Shown here piece by piece: positions 1-10,719 of a stretch of DNA of 64,000 bases. Where the stretch lies: contig MNCI01009093.1 in NCBI GenBank assembly GCA_015680685.1, positions 31,174 to 95,173 of the forward strand, written 5' to 3'. Source of the DNA: Gnetum montanum (taxonomy: Eukaryota; Streptophyta; Gnetopsida; Gnetales; Gnetaceae). Below the pieces are notes generated by a model. That model saw only the letters and a list, made by a program, of their open reading frames with translations. It made no database searches and was not told where the DNA came from. The position numbers were made by a program, and so were the translations under genes. Within the stretch, counting starts at the first letter, position 1; every line of letters starts with the position of its first letter.

Positions 1-15
1 AACTTACATAGTGGA

Positions 16-16
<1 letters not shown>

Positions 17-46
<30 letters not shown>
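17..46. repeat. (CA)15 microsatellite
   Basis: Fifteen uninterrupted CA units near the window edge, followed by an A-rich stretch with repeated short 'aaaaatgtg' motifs up to about 180. Confidence 0.98.
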
Positions 47-48
<2 letters not shown>

Positions 49-538
49 AAATGAAAAAGTATAACGATGTCGTAAAAAAAAACAAGAAAATTTGAAGAAA
101 TTTGTAAGACAAAAATGTGGAAAACAAAAAATGTGTAAATCAAAAATGTGTGAAAAAAAAAACTAAAAAGAACTGAGGGTCTCCAAATGATTAGCATAGA
201 TGACCATCTCCCCCATGACTAAATTGAAAGGGAGAGATCCAAAATAATGAACGTGTATTTGAATTTCGTAAAAGTGCCCAAATTCTCCCAATTGATGTTC
301 TCAGATTAAGCGGTGGAAGTTAAAAATTCTCATATTCCAATGTGTTTATGCCTTCATTGTTAGCATGAGTTGTTTCCTTAGTTCATTCCATGCATATTGG
401 GTTGCTCTTTCTAGTAGCTGCCAACCATGGGGTGTCCACTACTTGTGTGGTTGCTACATACAGGAACCTTTGAATCTGTGTTTCATGGGCACACCGATTA
501 CATGGAAGAGATGCAGAACATTCCTCCATTTCATCATC

Positions 539-990
539 CTATGAGTCACTATATGTGATGCATAGAAATTTCTTCTTCTCGATCTTTCCATATATATTTA
601 TCTTAGATATTTCCAAGGAAAGATCACGGATCCTAAGGCATGCATCTATTGTGCTTAGCCATGCCCTTCCCATTATAATTGGGAAGTCCCCTTCGTTGTT
701 GTTAACTTCAATCACCAGGAAAATTAGCTGGGTAAGACCAACCACACATAGTGGTAACAATGTCCTCCACCAATCCCAAGGGAATGGTGATGGACTGGTC
801 TGCCAGCTCTAGTTGGATGTTACTCTTCTTAAGTTGGGGTAGGTTCTAGGCTTGATACATTTCTCGTGAAATTAGGTTGACTCCAGAACCTAAGTCAAGA
901 AGAGCCTTATGTAGTTTGTTCCCAGTGATTTGTAAATAGATTAAGGGACTCCCAGGGTTAGACAGTTTACTAGGAAGGTGGCCTACCTTG
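539..990 (-). pseudogene. retropepsin-like aspartic protease (element 1)
   Basis: The minus frame reads PGSPLIYLQITGNKLHKALL, then DLGSGVNLISREMYQA, a stop, then NIQLELADQSITIPLGLVED, and in a neighbouring frame PIIMGRAWLSTIDA. This follows the plant Athila-type protease order: a PGS entry strand, the DLG active site (Asp codon at 896-894), a LADRSI-like strand, and an ILGRPFL-like C-terminal strand. In an active element the enzyme would be a dimer that cuts the gag polyprotein. The frame has stops and at least one shift, so it is dead. It lies directly downstream of gag, as expected for a gag-pro order. Confidence 0.75.
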
Positions 991-1639
991 ATCCAGTTAG
1001 GTACGGTATGCGTTAACATAATCGTATGCGTACAGCTCTATTGGACTGAAGGGTGCTCCGAAGCTTTATTTGTTCGAGGAGCGTACATAGACTCAACCGC
1101 TTGTTGTTGTGAGAGCTTGTCTAGGCTTCTGGTTTTGAAGAAAGGTCTTCTCTTTTTACAATTGTCAGAAACAACAGCGGGTTGAATGTTTATGGCTCTC
1201 GTAGCATTACGTTGCTGCAGTTGAGTAGGGAGTTCCCCTTGCATTGTTGGAGCAGGTTGTATGGGAACCACAGGTGGAAGAGGTGCAGATGGAGTTGGAG
1301 GATGTTAAGTATGTGGGGTGCCTCTCAAGGGAGAAGGAGTCCTCCTAAAGTACTCCCGAACTTGGTAGTGACGTTGGGGAGTTGTGTGACCCATAGAGTC
1401 ACTTGGAGAAACTGGCTACTACACATAATAGCCATAAGGATCAAGTTTCCAGTAAGGGTATTTATGTTTCAGCGGTGGCATCCCCCATGACTGTGGGTAT
1501 TGCCACTGCTGATGTTGTCCGACGGGTTGTGGTGGAGTTCCACTTGGATAGTATGTCAATGGTTGGTGGAGCTGTCTTGGGTTACCTTGAGGATAAGGTA
1601 ACCTACGAGGTGTCTGTCATTCGTTGAGTCTCGGGTTAA

Positions 1640-2104
1640 GTGCATACATCCCAGACTCTTGTAGATGTGAGATGATTGGACAACATCCCTTAGGATGGTC
1701 ATAGTGGCAGATCTCACATCCACCATCATCGTCTATGTCTAAGTCCACAACCTCATCGGAGATAGTAATTTCCCCTTACCTTTGTCATGTGCAGGGCCTA
1801 AATCTCTCTACTTTGTCTTGTTCTTGTCATTAGTTTGTTCCTCCTTAGACTCTTCTACAATTTTCAGGACAGTTTCAAGTCTAGAGTCTAAGGAATCCCA
1901 TAGTTGATCTACCTTAGCTAATACTTCTATTGTTAGCTTTTGAATCTGCAAGGTTTTTTTGTTCACCAACTCTTCGAGTGGTGACTCATCCTCTTCATCA
2001 CAAAATTTCACTCCCTTCTTCCAAAGGGAGGGATCATGGTTGTATTCTTCTGCACTTTCCCTTTTTCGTAGTTCACCTTCTTCTTTTGCTACTTGTTCCA
2101 ACAA
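1640..2104 (-). pseudogene. gag C-terminal part (element 1)
   Basis: A 98-residue stretch (2104-1808) is rich in Glu, Lys and Gln and predicts coiled coil (EELVNKKTLQIQKLTIEVLA). It is followed after a frame change by a Cys/His segment around 1740-1640 that reads GGCEICHYDHPKGCCPIISH. The same segment occurs in the gag of element 2 (DGCDVYLYDHPKGHC at about 6590-6550). The pairing of Cys with DHPKG suggests a non-standard zinc-binding or structural motif specific to this family; no canonical CCHC knuckle is seen. Function is inferred from position only. Confidence 0.55.
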
Positions 2105-2206
2105 GTGATATATCTCATGGGTTCTAAGTTCTGATAATCTCCCTTGGGCATAAGTCCCAAGGGTTCTCCTAGTCTCATGCCTTAGCCCATCTACGATGTG
2201 GTGGAG

Positions 2207-3528
2207 TTAATCCCGTTGAGTGTATCCACGGCCCGGGCAACGATGTAACAATGTGTAGTAGCGACCCATGGTAGCATCCAAGGGTTCATCAGTACCTTTC
2301 CTCCATCCTTGGATCTGCTTACACAAATTAGACACTCTGGAGTACGTTTGATATTTATCGTTGAAGAGTTCTAACATTGTACTCCACCTTCTAATGGTTT
2401 TCGATTCCAAGGACCGGTACCAACTCTCTGCTTCCTTGGTGAGTGTCTCGGGAAACAACTTTAGTTTTTGCCACTCGTTCTCTATGTTTTGCAAGGCATA
2501 GGCATCGTGGAATGCCTGTAAATGATGTTGCAGATTAGCATTGTATCCCCCTTTGAAATGTGGGATATTTTTCATGTCTAAGCGTTTGATCCAACTATCT
2601 TTTAAATGCCTTGTTGGTATTCTCACTGCCTCTATTATGTTTAGCATACTCCGGGTTGCAAGTAGGGGCTCATCATGATCATCTCTTTCATGATGCTTAT
2701 GATGTCTTCGTTGTTCCCTACTTTCCTTCATTCATGACCTTGTCCTCTCTCTCGACTTTCCCATTGAGGTATCTCGTTTTGCCTACCTCTATCCTCACCG
2801 TTATGCTCATGGCGGCTACGCCTAGAGGAGGAAGGAGAGGGTGAGTGATGAGATGAAGGAGAAGAAGAAGGAGAACCATCGCCATGATGATGTTTCTTAC
2901 CTTCTCTTCGACTGCTACGGTCCCGATCATGATGATGATCTAAGTGCCCATCCTTATCATGAGTTGTTGTTCCCTTTGTGAACAATTGTCATTCACAGGG
3001 ATCAAAACCAATGTTATGTATTGTTGATCATAAGTTTTGATACCCAACCTCCTCACCATCGTTAGGAGGGGGAACATCATTTGATAGAGAACCTGTTATA
3101 ATGGGTTCATCATCTCCTATTTCACTAAGGACGTGTAGGACCCCCTTGCCCTTCAACAGTGTATGTTGGCTATCCTGCCTTGAGTCCCTCATACGTTGTA
3201 AAGCCGTGGGATGGTAATCCCTCATATCAAAATTTTCTGCAATGTATTTAGCATAGAGTTGTGTCATGCCGATCTATGCCAAAGCATGGAGGAGCATGTT
3301 TGGGACTGCACAATCCAGAGGTAACACAATGTTACCTTGCAATTCTCTCCAGCGCATTTATTCATCTTGATGGAAGATAAAAGTGAAATTGGGAATATAC
3401 CCATCAGGTTGAGTATATTCCACCCTATATTGTTGAGGAACTAGCAAACTTTGGTTATGTGTTTTTGATTTTTGACTGTCTCTAGTATTGTCCCTAGGTG
3501 GAGAGTTGCTTTTGCTAGAAGAAGACAT
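2207..3528 (-). pseudogene. gag polyprotein, N-terminal and capsid part (element 1)
   Basis: The start is the ATG at 3528-3526 (MSSSSKSNSPPR), the first Met after the primer site. An Arg/Ser/His-rich linker follows (2985-2728). The capsid core at 2731-2207 has the retrotransposon gag signature LFPETLTKEAESWYRSL and then TMLELFNDKYQ (PF03732-like). The N-terminal third carries stops and the linker and capsid are in different frames, so the gene is broken. Element 2 has the same capsid (QHHLQAFHDA in both). In a live element this would form the cytoplasmic particle that packages the RNA. Confidence 0.8.
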
Positions 3529-3648
3529 CGTTATCAATGTGTTGTTGTACCATTATATAATTTTTCTTTTAAAATAACCCTAAGGTTCATTTAAGCTCCC
3601 AGCGATGAGAGTGATATCCTATGTTCTACTTAGCGCACAAACACTTAG

Positions 3649-3667
3649 TCCCTAGCAACGGTGCCAA
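3649..3667 (-). other. primer-binding site, tRNA-Asp type (element 1)
   Basis: Read on the minus strand the site is TTGGCACCGTTGCTAGGGA. It matches the plant tRNA-Asp-type site TGGCGCCGTTGCCGGGGA at most positions and starts directly after the LTR end. It fixes the element's orientation and the inner edge of the LTR. Confidence 0.85.
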
Positions 3668-4487
3668 TGATGAATGGCGAGATACCCCTACACTTAACCA
3701 TATGAATACGAGTGTAGCACGCGCGATCCAGTCAAACTCTGCAGACTAAGTGCCTACACGCCCATGGAACACTTAGGGTTAATCATTCATTGTCTTCCCA
3801 GACTTACTTGTAGTTATCACGGTGTATGGTTAAGTAAGTCTGAGGTATATGATTTTTATATATTTTTATGTTTTATCTCCTATGCTAATGAGTTGAAGGG
3901 TAGAGAGACTAATTAGTAGCTTTAACTAATGAACTAAGTCTAAATTAACCTAGCGTTAGCATCCATTCCGACTTACCGTACACACCCTGAACCAATGCAA
4001 CCGTGGCTACCAAACGCTAATCGTTGCTAGGATCACCACGTGTAACGCACGTGCTTGAAGTGGTCGTACTGAGGCACTTAACTAGGAGAGAAGGGCTGAG
4101 AGAAAAAATAGGAAATAACAAATAAAAGATAATAAATGACAATAAATAAAATCCTAATTAGCCTATTCCCTGCACTGCAAGGTTTATCCAAGAAGCTCAT
4201 CTTTATTGCCGTACACAAACTTGTGTTCTGGTACAATGTTTGCTCGAATAAAGATCCATTCACTTTAGGACTCCTACTGCGAGCACATGGAAAATATTCT
4301 ATCTCTAGAGTAATCAATTTGCCATAGTTTCCCTACTGTCTAGAATAGGATGATGAAACAAGGGAGAGCCACCTCTTATTTATAGATATGACGGTGCACC
4401 GCGATATCGCGGGGGAGGATGCGATATCGCGATGGTCACGATATCGCATACGCGATATTGTGGCCCATGCAATATCATGTCCCATCA
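3668..4487 (-). repeat. LTR of element 1 (820 bp)
   Basis: The terminal TGATGAATGG (plus strand, 3668) and the outer end CCCATCA (4487) are bounded by the primer site and by alignment with LTRs at 8174-8992 and 57664-58520. The length is within 1 bp of the 8174-8992 copy. A minus-strand TATA-like box (CTATAAATAA) lies at about 4383-4374. Upstream of it are four copies of a CGATATCG-type palindrome (4400-4460). The LTR may also serve as the 3' LTR of element 2 (see findings). Confidence 0.8.
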
Positions 4488-5800
4488 CCCACCAACATGC
4501 ACCGAATGTAGGGACTAAGTGGAAATAATGAATTTTTGATATTTAATGAAGGATTTGAGATTAAATTGGAAGGTCTAGAATATTTGGAAAATTAATTTTG
4601 AGGCACCAGAAGTGTATCATGGTGGAGTCATATATTAAAATATGTAAAAAAGGGACTAGGATGAAGGGTGTATAGTAATTTTTGAGGAACGATTAATTAA
4701 AATGATAAGGGAAAGGATAGTTCACTTAGGTGAGTAGTCAGAGGGTGTAAAATAATAAGGTTGTGTGCAACAGGGATAAGCTATAAAAGTTACACAAGTG
4801 GGTCCTCCCCAAAGCAAGCTCTAGCGTATGATGCCCTTGTGGAATCACACCTCTAATGTCCGTGGGCACTAGAGAAGTTGACTACAACATATACCTATGA
4901 ACAAAACACACATGTTAGAACCACCAAGTTGAGATAATACCTCTTCATTACACCAACCAGAAGTTATGAACATTCAGACAACGAGATGAGATGGACTACA
5001 AAAGGGATCATAGAAATAGGGACATGAGGTTTCTAATGATGGTCACAATGGAATCTTATGTGTAATTAGTGGTTAAATAACCATATGTCTAGCTTTCAAG
5101 GTTTTAAACCAAGTTCATACCACATTGTAGTGACACCGCATCGGTTCATCCCGTCGACAAACAACCATAAGTCTACCAAAGTTGCAAGGAGTAACATCAC
5201 TTGGAATTTTGTTCAAGGGAGAAGTAATGCAAGAGTGTATTGGTGGCATACTTATTATTATTATTATTATTTTGATGGTTCTATGAAGTTATCTACCTTC
5301 AAGAATTGGTACATGTCTTTCCAATGGGATCCATAGAAGCTTATTTAGTGCCATTTTGAGTTACTCTTACTCCCATTTCTCGTTAGATCTACAAGGATAT
5401 AGTTACAACCTCAGTAACATGATAGAGCATACGGAAGTAGCCAAAGAGAATCTACAAATTCCCTTGATGTCACACCCTTGTTTTTCCACCTTGGTCCTTC
5501 ACTCATCTCTCCAAACATAATGATTATCAAATTATTTATAGCTGGATGATGAAAAAGATTACCATTGTGACCAGAGCATGAATCTCTTATTAATGGAATA
5601 GGTGGATGGATGTCATGGTCTCAATGTCCAAATAATCAATGCTTTATGACTAGGCAACATAGAGAAAAACCTCACCTTAATGGACAACATGATCAACTTA
5701 TTCACGACTTAGATTACAACGGAAAATTGAAAACAACAATTAGAAAAAATAAAAGAAATAGAGAAATGACAAAAACTCATAAAACAAAAAGATAAAATAA
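4488..5800. other. non-coding block between elements 1 and 2
   Basis: No credible coding frame. It holds a repeat block at about 4740-5200 that is also present at 62390-62840 and a (TTA)n run at 5252-5270. It may be the 3' non-coding part of element 2's internal region, because its position just outside an LTR end is the same at both sites. Confidence 0.5.
4740..5200 (-). repeat. repeat block shared with 62390-62840
   Basis: Colinear shared words include 'acaagtgg..tcctccccaaag', 'acacacatgttag', 'aagttcataccac' and 'aacaaccataag' in the same order and spacing as at 62390-62840. Both blocks begin about 300 bp beyond an LTR-type end (4487 and about 62111). Confidence 0.75.
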
Positions 5801-6372
5801 CACTTAAGAATCCTGGAAATTAGAATAGGGGGTGACCCACAAAACTAAACATTTGATCATGGCTAGGATTAATAAGTGGGTGAATAGGATCCATGCATGT
5901 ATGAAACATTATGAACCCTTCATTTCCTAGCAATTTGGTGTTTATTGGTGGTATGGTGGTTAGGAAGCCTTCATGCCCTAGCCTAATTCTTCTTCTTACA
6001 GCGATGCCTAAAGAAGGGACACTTCCAACATTGCATAGGGAACCTACTTTCGTTAATAGTAGTAGCACAAGTTACATCCATTGGTTTGCACAATGATGTG
6101 GAACCATCTGATACATCTAATGGTAGTGTAGAAGGAGGTGAAGGATGAGAATACTGATGGTGAGGAGAAGTGTAAGATGTATGAGGTGGTGATCCCTTAG
6201 GAGAAGACACAAGCCAATGGTACTCAAGAGAGTGATAACCTCAATTAGAGGTAGAGGATTCAGAATTCGTTGGAGAAACAAGATGTTGAGCATAGTAGGC
6301 ATTTGGTTTTGGCAGATAAGAAGGATGTGCCTAGCTAGATGGTGGCCTCCCCCACACCTATGAGTTTTTCCA
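5800..6372 (-). pseudogene. remnant downstream of gag (element 2)
   Basis: Pro/Ser/His-rich frames (e.g. SPPHTSYTSPHHQYSHPSPP) followed by CWKCPFFRHRCKKKN. This stands where element 1 has its gag-protease linker (SDNCKKRRPFFKTRS at about 1165-1120), so it is probably the decayed linker before the protease. No protease active site is visible. Confidence 0.4.
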
Positions 6373-8048
6373 CTATGGTAGAGCAAAGTGTTGAGGATGG
6401 TAATAGCTCCCCTCATGATAGTACAATGGGTTATGGGGTTGTCCATAATTACCTTGTGGAACAGGGATGCATTTAGACTGATACCTTTGTACAAATTGTG
6501 GGTGCAACTTCCTTTCCCAATGCTCATATACATGTGAAAAGACTAGGCAATGGCCCTTTGGATGGTCATATAAATAGACATCACATCCATCCTCATTATC
6601 TGTAGTTGATCCTTTGGCCTCGTTACCATTAACCATTCTCCCTGGTTGTTAAATAGTATTCTTAACTATTTCTTATTTATGTTCCCTCTATTTGTTTTGA
6701 TTGCCAAGTTCATTTTGGATGACCCTCTACTTGACAGTGTCTTCTAAGTTCACACTTTGTACATTTTCCCATACAATCATATTGTTATCTTGGCTTCAAG
6801 TTCATCTATGGATTTTTGTATTGACAAAGGGTGGGACTATATCATCCTTTCAAAATTGGCTGCTTTCTCTTCCTTGTAGTTATGAACCTTTGTTGTTTCT
6901 AGAGTTGGGTCCTACTTAAATAATTTGGCATTCTTCCATTTAGATAATTCTCTCTCTTCCTTTTCCAGACACTCTATTAGTTCTTTGACATTGTGGGCTT
7001 AGAACTTATATAGTTTTCCTCGGGCATACTTTCCAAGGTTCACCCTTGCTTCATTACTAAGCCCATCTATAATGTGGAGTATTTTCTCTTTCTTGAAGAA
7101 CCTATGACTTGAAAATTTATTTAGTAAGGCATAGTATCTACCTAAGGCCATGTCCAAGGGTTCCTATTGTTCTTGTTTCCATCTTTGGATTTGTCTCCTC
7201 AAGGTGGACACTTGCACATAGGTTTGGTATCTTTTATTGAAAAGTTCTAAGATGGTTGACCATCATCTGATTGAATTTGGTTCCAATGATCTATACCACA
7301 CTTCAGCTTGATTGATTAGTGTCCTAGGAAACAGCTTAAGCTTTTGTCATTTATTGTCCACATTGTTGAGCACAAAAGCATCATGGAAGGCTTGTAAATG
7401 ATGTTGTGGATCTAAATCATAGCCTCTTGCAAATTTTGGAATATTATTTAGGTTGATATTACGTAGTCGACTCTTCTTGTAATGCTTGTGAGATATCTTA
7501 ATGGCCTCTATGATGTGCATTAGGATTTTAGAGACTAACAAGGGTTTATCATCGTCAAACAAGTTGTGATTGAAATCTCTATTTGATTGATGGTGATGAT
7601 GAGGCTTTTGTTCATGTTGATGACCTTGAGTGTGTTTGTGAGTTCGATTTTTCCTTTTATTTCAACCCTTTTATGAAGCTCTATCTCTATACGTACATTC
7701 ATCTTCATCACAACTAGACATTGAAGTTGAGGGGGAAGATGAAAAGGAGGAACTGGTAGGGTAGCCATGGCTCTTGTAATGTTCCTCAAGGTTCCTTGGT
7801 TTAGCGTTTCTAGGTATTGAGGAGCTCTTAGGCCTTGAGGCCTTCCCTAGTTTAGGACTGACATCATCTTCTTTAAGATTGTCTACCTTAGGTGAATGTA
7901 GTCTTTGAGTGTTGCCAGGGTGGCCATGGTCATGAAAAATTCCTTCATAAAGTGGATCACTCCAATCTTCTTCATTGTATATTTCATTAATTATCCAATG
8001 AATAGGTGTGTTATATAGTTCATAATCATTTTTGCATGAGCGAGACAT
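6373..8048 (-). pseudogene. gag polyprotein (element 2)
   Basis: The start is the ATG at 8048 (MSRSCKNDYELY), 106 bp after the primer site. The order is: acidic N-terminal region, Ser-rich linker (SSSFSSSPSTS), then the capsid with NIPKFARGYDLDPQHHLQAF and VWYRSLEPNSIRWWSTILE, then a family-specific DGCDVYLYDHPKGHC segment. Three or more frames must be joined and several stops are present. The protein is clearly related to element 1 gag but diverged, so this is a different insertion and not a recent duplicate. The Cys/His segment is the part best conserved between the two outside the capsid. Confidence 0.75.
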
Positions 8049-8153
8049 TGTTGTCGATTTGTGGTGTGTATTTGAATACTTCTTAAAAGATATATCATTA
8101 ATACCCTTTTACAAAGATCTTGTGTAATATAACTAATCTAAATAACTAGCACC

Positions 8154-8173
8154 ATCCCCAGGAACGGTGCCAA
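8154..8173 (-). other. primer-binding site, tRNA-Asp type (element 2)
   Basis: The minus strand reads TTGGCACCGTTCCTGGGGAT directly after the LTR end. It is closer to the plant tRNA-Asp consensus than the site of element 1. Confidence 0.88.
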
Positions 8174-8992
8174 TGATGAGTGGTGAGGTACCCCTACACT
8201 CAATCATATGAATACGAGCATGTACGTGCGATCCGGTTGAACTCCGCGGATGGATTAGTTGTGGCATTTAGATAGTTATACGTTGATCACAGTTCGCTGT
8301 CTTCCCACCTAGACTAGTAGTAGCTTTGTCATGTATGGTTTGGTCCAAAGTGAGGTATATGATGTTTTCCTAATTCTACGTTACTCCTAATAATAGAAAA
8401 GATAAATTGATTAAACTAATAATGAAAGTAAAACCTAAATTAGCCTATGGAGATGGTATCCATCCTTAACCATTCATAAACATCTTGGACTTCATAGGAT
8501 TATTGTGGGCATGTCAAGTATTCACACTTAAACACTTGTGATTAAGGCTTACACATTCTACTTAATGACAAGAAAAGTAAATAACAATAAATAAAACTAT
8601 TAACTAAAGAAGGTCTTAAAAAATGAAAACAACAAAAAGTAATCTAAGTGAATGCTACAATGATGAAAGTAATCTTGATCTTTATTACTGATCATGCACA
8701 TGTCCAAGTACATCACACTTAAACAAAGGTGTTATGCAATTACAAACATCACACTATAGGCATACACTAGGAATAATTAGCTTGAAAAAAAAGAAACTAA
8801 AAACTGAAAACTAAATTGCCAAAAGAACTAGAAAGAAAAGAGCTTTCCTAAAAACCTATCAATGGTGCACCTGAGTGTTGTATTTATAGGCTAACACAAG
8901 AATCGTGATATTGCATATATGATATTGTATCTAGGCTACGATAGCACATACTTGATATTAGGGATTAGCAAACCATGATTTGTCACTGATCA
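8174..8992 (-). repeat. LTR of element 2 (819 bp)
   Basis: It starts TGATGAGTGG on the plus strand, next to the primer site, and ends CACTGATCA. A minus-strand TATA-like box (CTATAAATAC) is at about 8889-8880. Where the element 1 LTR has CGATATCG-type palindromes this one has TGATATTG-type versions, as expected from CpG decay. Confidence 0.8.
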
Positions 8993-10717
8993 TGTGGTTG
9001 AAGCATTGAATACACTTGCAGCATCAGTACCAGATGTATCTGCACTCCAAGATGTGCAGACGTCAACAGGCATGGTCAATAAGAAATTAAATGTATCCCA
9101 GAATGAATAACTATTGGAATGACTGGTGGGAATGAGGAAATCGACTCTAGATATCTTTGATCTTCCAGAGAACATCACTACAACCCAATAAGAGCTATTG
9201 GATGCAAGGGGCACATGCATCATTTTGGAGGGTCAACTAGAAATGACCCAAGAGCAAAGCCAACACTTGGCCACAAAGGTTGTTAAACTTTGTGCTTGAC
9301 TTGTAGAGCAAATAATCCGCAGCTTAGCAATAATAAGAGATAAAGTTATCAAACAACTTCAAGAATGATTTTAAAAGGCTGAGGAGGAAGTAGTAAGGAC
9401 CATCTTCAAATAGTCCATGGTAGAATCTGAAACGCATTTAATCGAAAAGGACTTGAATCAGATGCACCAAGAAAATGAAATATTGATCGCATAGAATCAT
9501 TGCTTGTGAAATGTTGATGCTCAAATATATCAAATGTAAGAATTCATTCATCAATAGTAGGAGAAACTTGCTAAAGTCAACACTAAATTGAGAAAATTGG
9601 CTACGGAGAACCATAATCCATCAATGGAGGAGGTACACACCTAGTGGCAAAAGTCTACCATCAAAATCATTGCCTGGAAGAACAAAGCTCTCAAGTTTGA
9701 GAGGGTAAAAATCACTGCAGAGACCATGTTGGCTTGCAAAAGGAAATTAATGAAAAAGAAATCCAGATGGAAAAGGCTAAAGTAAATTAAGCCCTCCTGC
9801 AACTCTAGCAAGGAAGAGAGATGTGGCAGCCCATCCTTGATGGGATTGATGCTTATAACAAAGCAAAGATATGCTTGAAGGAGTTGTAGATTGAAGAGAT
9901 GACAAAGTATATGGAGTTGGCCAATCGTCATTATGCAAACCTAGTAATGCTAACAGTCGGATGGTCGTAGTCAAAATTGGAGAAGCGGTGGCTAGCTCGT
10001 ATATGTTATTTGAGGCTTTGTTCAAACACCACAAGGACATCAAGAAAAAGCTTGACACCACTAATGCTAAACTTGAAGTACTCAAAGGATACTTCACAGA
10101 TTAGCAATCCATCATCGAGGACCTAGCTAGACGTATGAGTGACTATGAGGAGCTAAAGAGCATAGTGCGAGTGTTCGACATTGAATGCAAATAATTTACT
10201 ACCTAGTTTGTCAATGTAAAGGAGTTGTTTCTAGTAATCCTGTGTCCTTGGGATGTTCCCATTCCAATCCACATTGGGGAAGCTACGTGAATGGTGCATG
10301 ATCCTAGAAGTAAGAAGGTGAAAATGAAAGCACTGCTGGATGCTTTTCACCTCCCACCTGAAGTTGTAGCAACAACAAAACAATCATAGTCGTCTCAACC
10401 ACTGCCAATGCGTAAAGTTGGTGAAGGTCCCTCAAAGCCTTAGGAACTACCACCACCTAAGACTATTTGATCTTCTCCAACAAGCTTCACATCATCAAGG
10501 AATGTGTTGTCCAATTTTTTAAGAGTTGTGTCAAGGTGTTCAATTTTGTGTCCTGAACAACACCATTTTTGTAATGTGTTGATCCATACACCTAGGCACT
10601 CCATTTTTTGTCAAGTTAGTTAAGTTCTTTTTGTTGAAGGAAAAGTCAATCAATAATCCCATACCTCCCCAATTTTGTAAAAGAACTTGAGGACGAGTTT
10701 TCATTTAGTCATGGGGG
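8993..10717 (+). pseudogene. coiled-coil extra ORF before a 3' LTR
   Basis: One main plus frame, interrupted by stops and shifts, reads EALNTLAASVPDVSALQDVQ at the start. A long Lys/Glu/Gln-rich helical stretch follows, then LARRMSDYEELKSIVRVFDI and near the end MVHDPRSKKVKMKALLDAFH. A related protein is encoded on the minus strand at about 58780-61080 (LAQRMTDYQELRKIARAF, IVHDLRLKKRK). It ends just before the polypurine tract, the place of the env-like or additional ORF in Athila/Tat elements (known of the family). No membrane segment was recognised. I infer a retroelement additional ORF; a captured host coiled-coil gene is the alternative. Confidence 0.6.
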
Positions 10718-10719
10718 TA
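10703..10719 (+). other. polypurine tract before 3' LTR
   Basis: TTTAGTCATGGGGGTA lies directly before the TGATGAGT LTR start. The same context, AGTCAATCATGGAGGCA, precedes the LTR at 58520 on the other strand. Confidence 0.7.

Larger units (their letters stand above)
213..4487 (-). mobile_element. Athila-like gag-protease LTR element without pol (element 1)
   Basis: Minus-strand LTR retroelement. In element order: 5' LTR (4487-3668), primer-binding site (3667-3649), gag (3528 to about 1640), aspartic protease (about 990-539), then at 227-214 the 14-mer TTTAGTCATGGGGG. The same 14-mer sits directly before the LTR of the related plus-strand element at 10703-10716, so it probably marks the polypurine tract and the start of a lost 3' LTR. 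No reverse transcriptase, RNase H or integrase motif lies between protease and this tract, so the element looks non-autonomous, depending on a full relative for replication (inference). All frames are broken. The protease signature and the tRNA-Asp-type primer site fit the Athila branch of Ty3/gypsy. Confidence 0.7.
4488..8992 (-). mobile_element. Athila-like gag-only LTR element (element 2)
   Basis: Order on the minus strand: LTR (8992-8174), primer site (8173-8154), gag (8048 to about 6373), weakly coding tail to about 5800, non-coding block to 4488, then the LTR of element 1. No protease, reverse transcriptase or integrase is seen. It is either a deleted element or a non-autonomous one that shares the 3668-4487 LTR with element 1. 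Confidence 0.6.
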
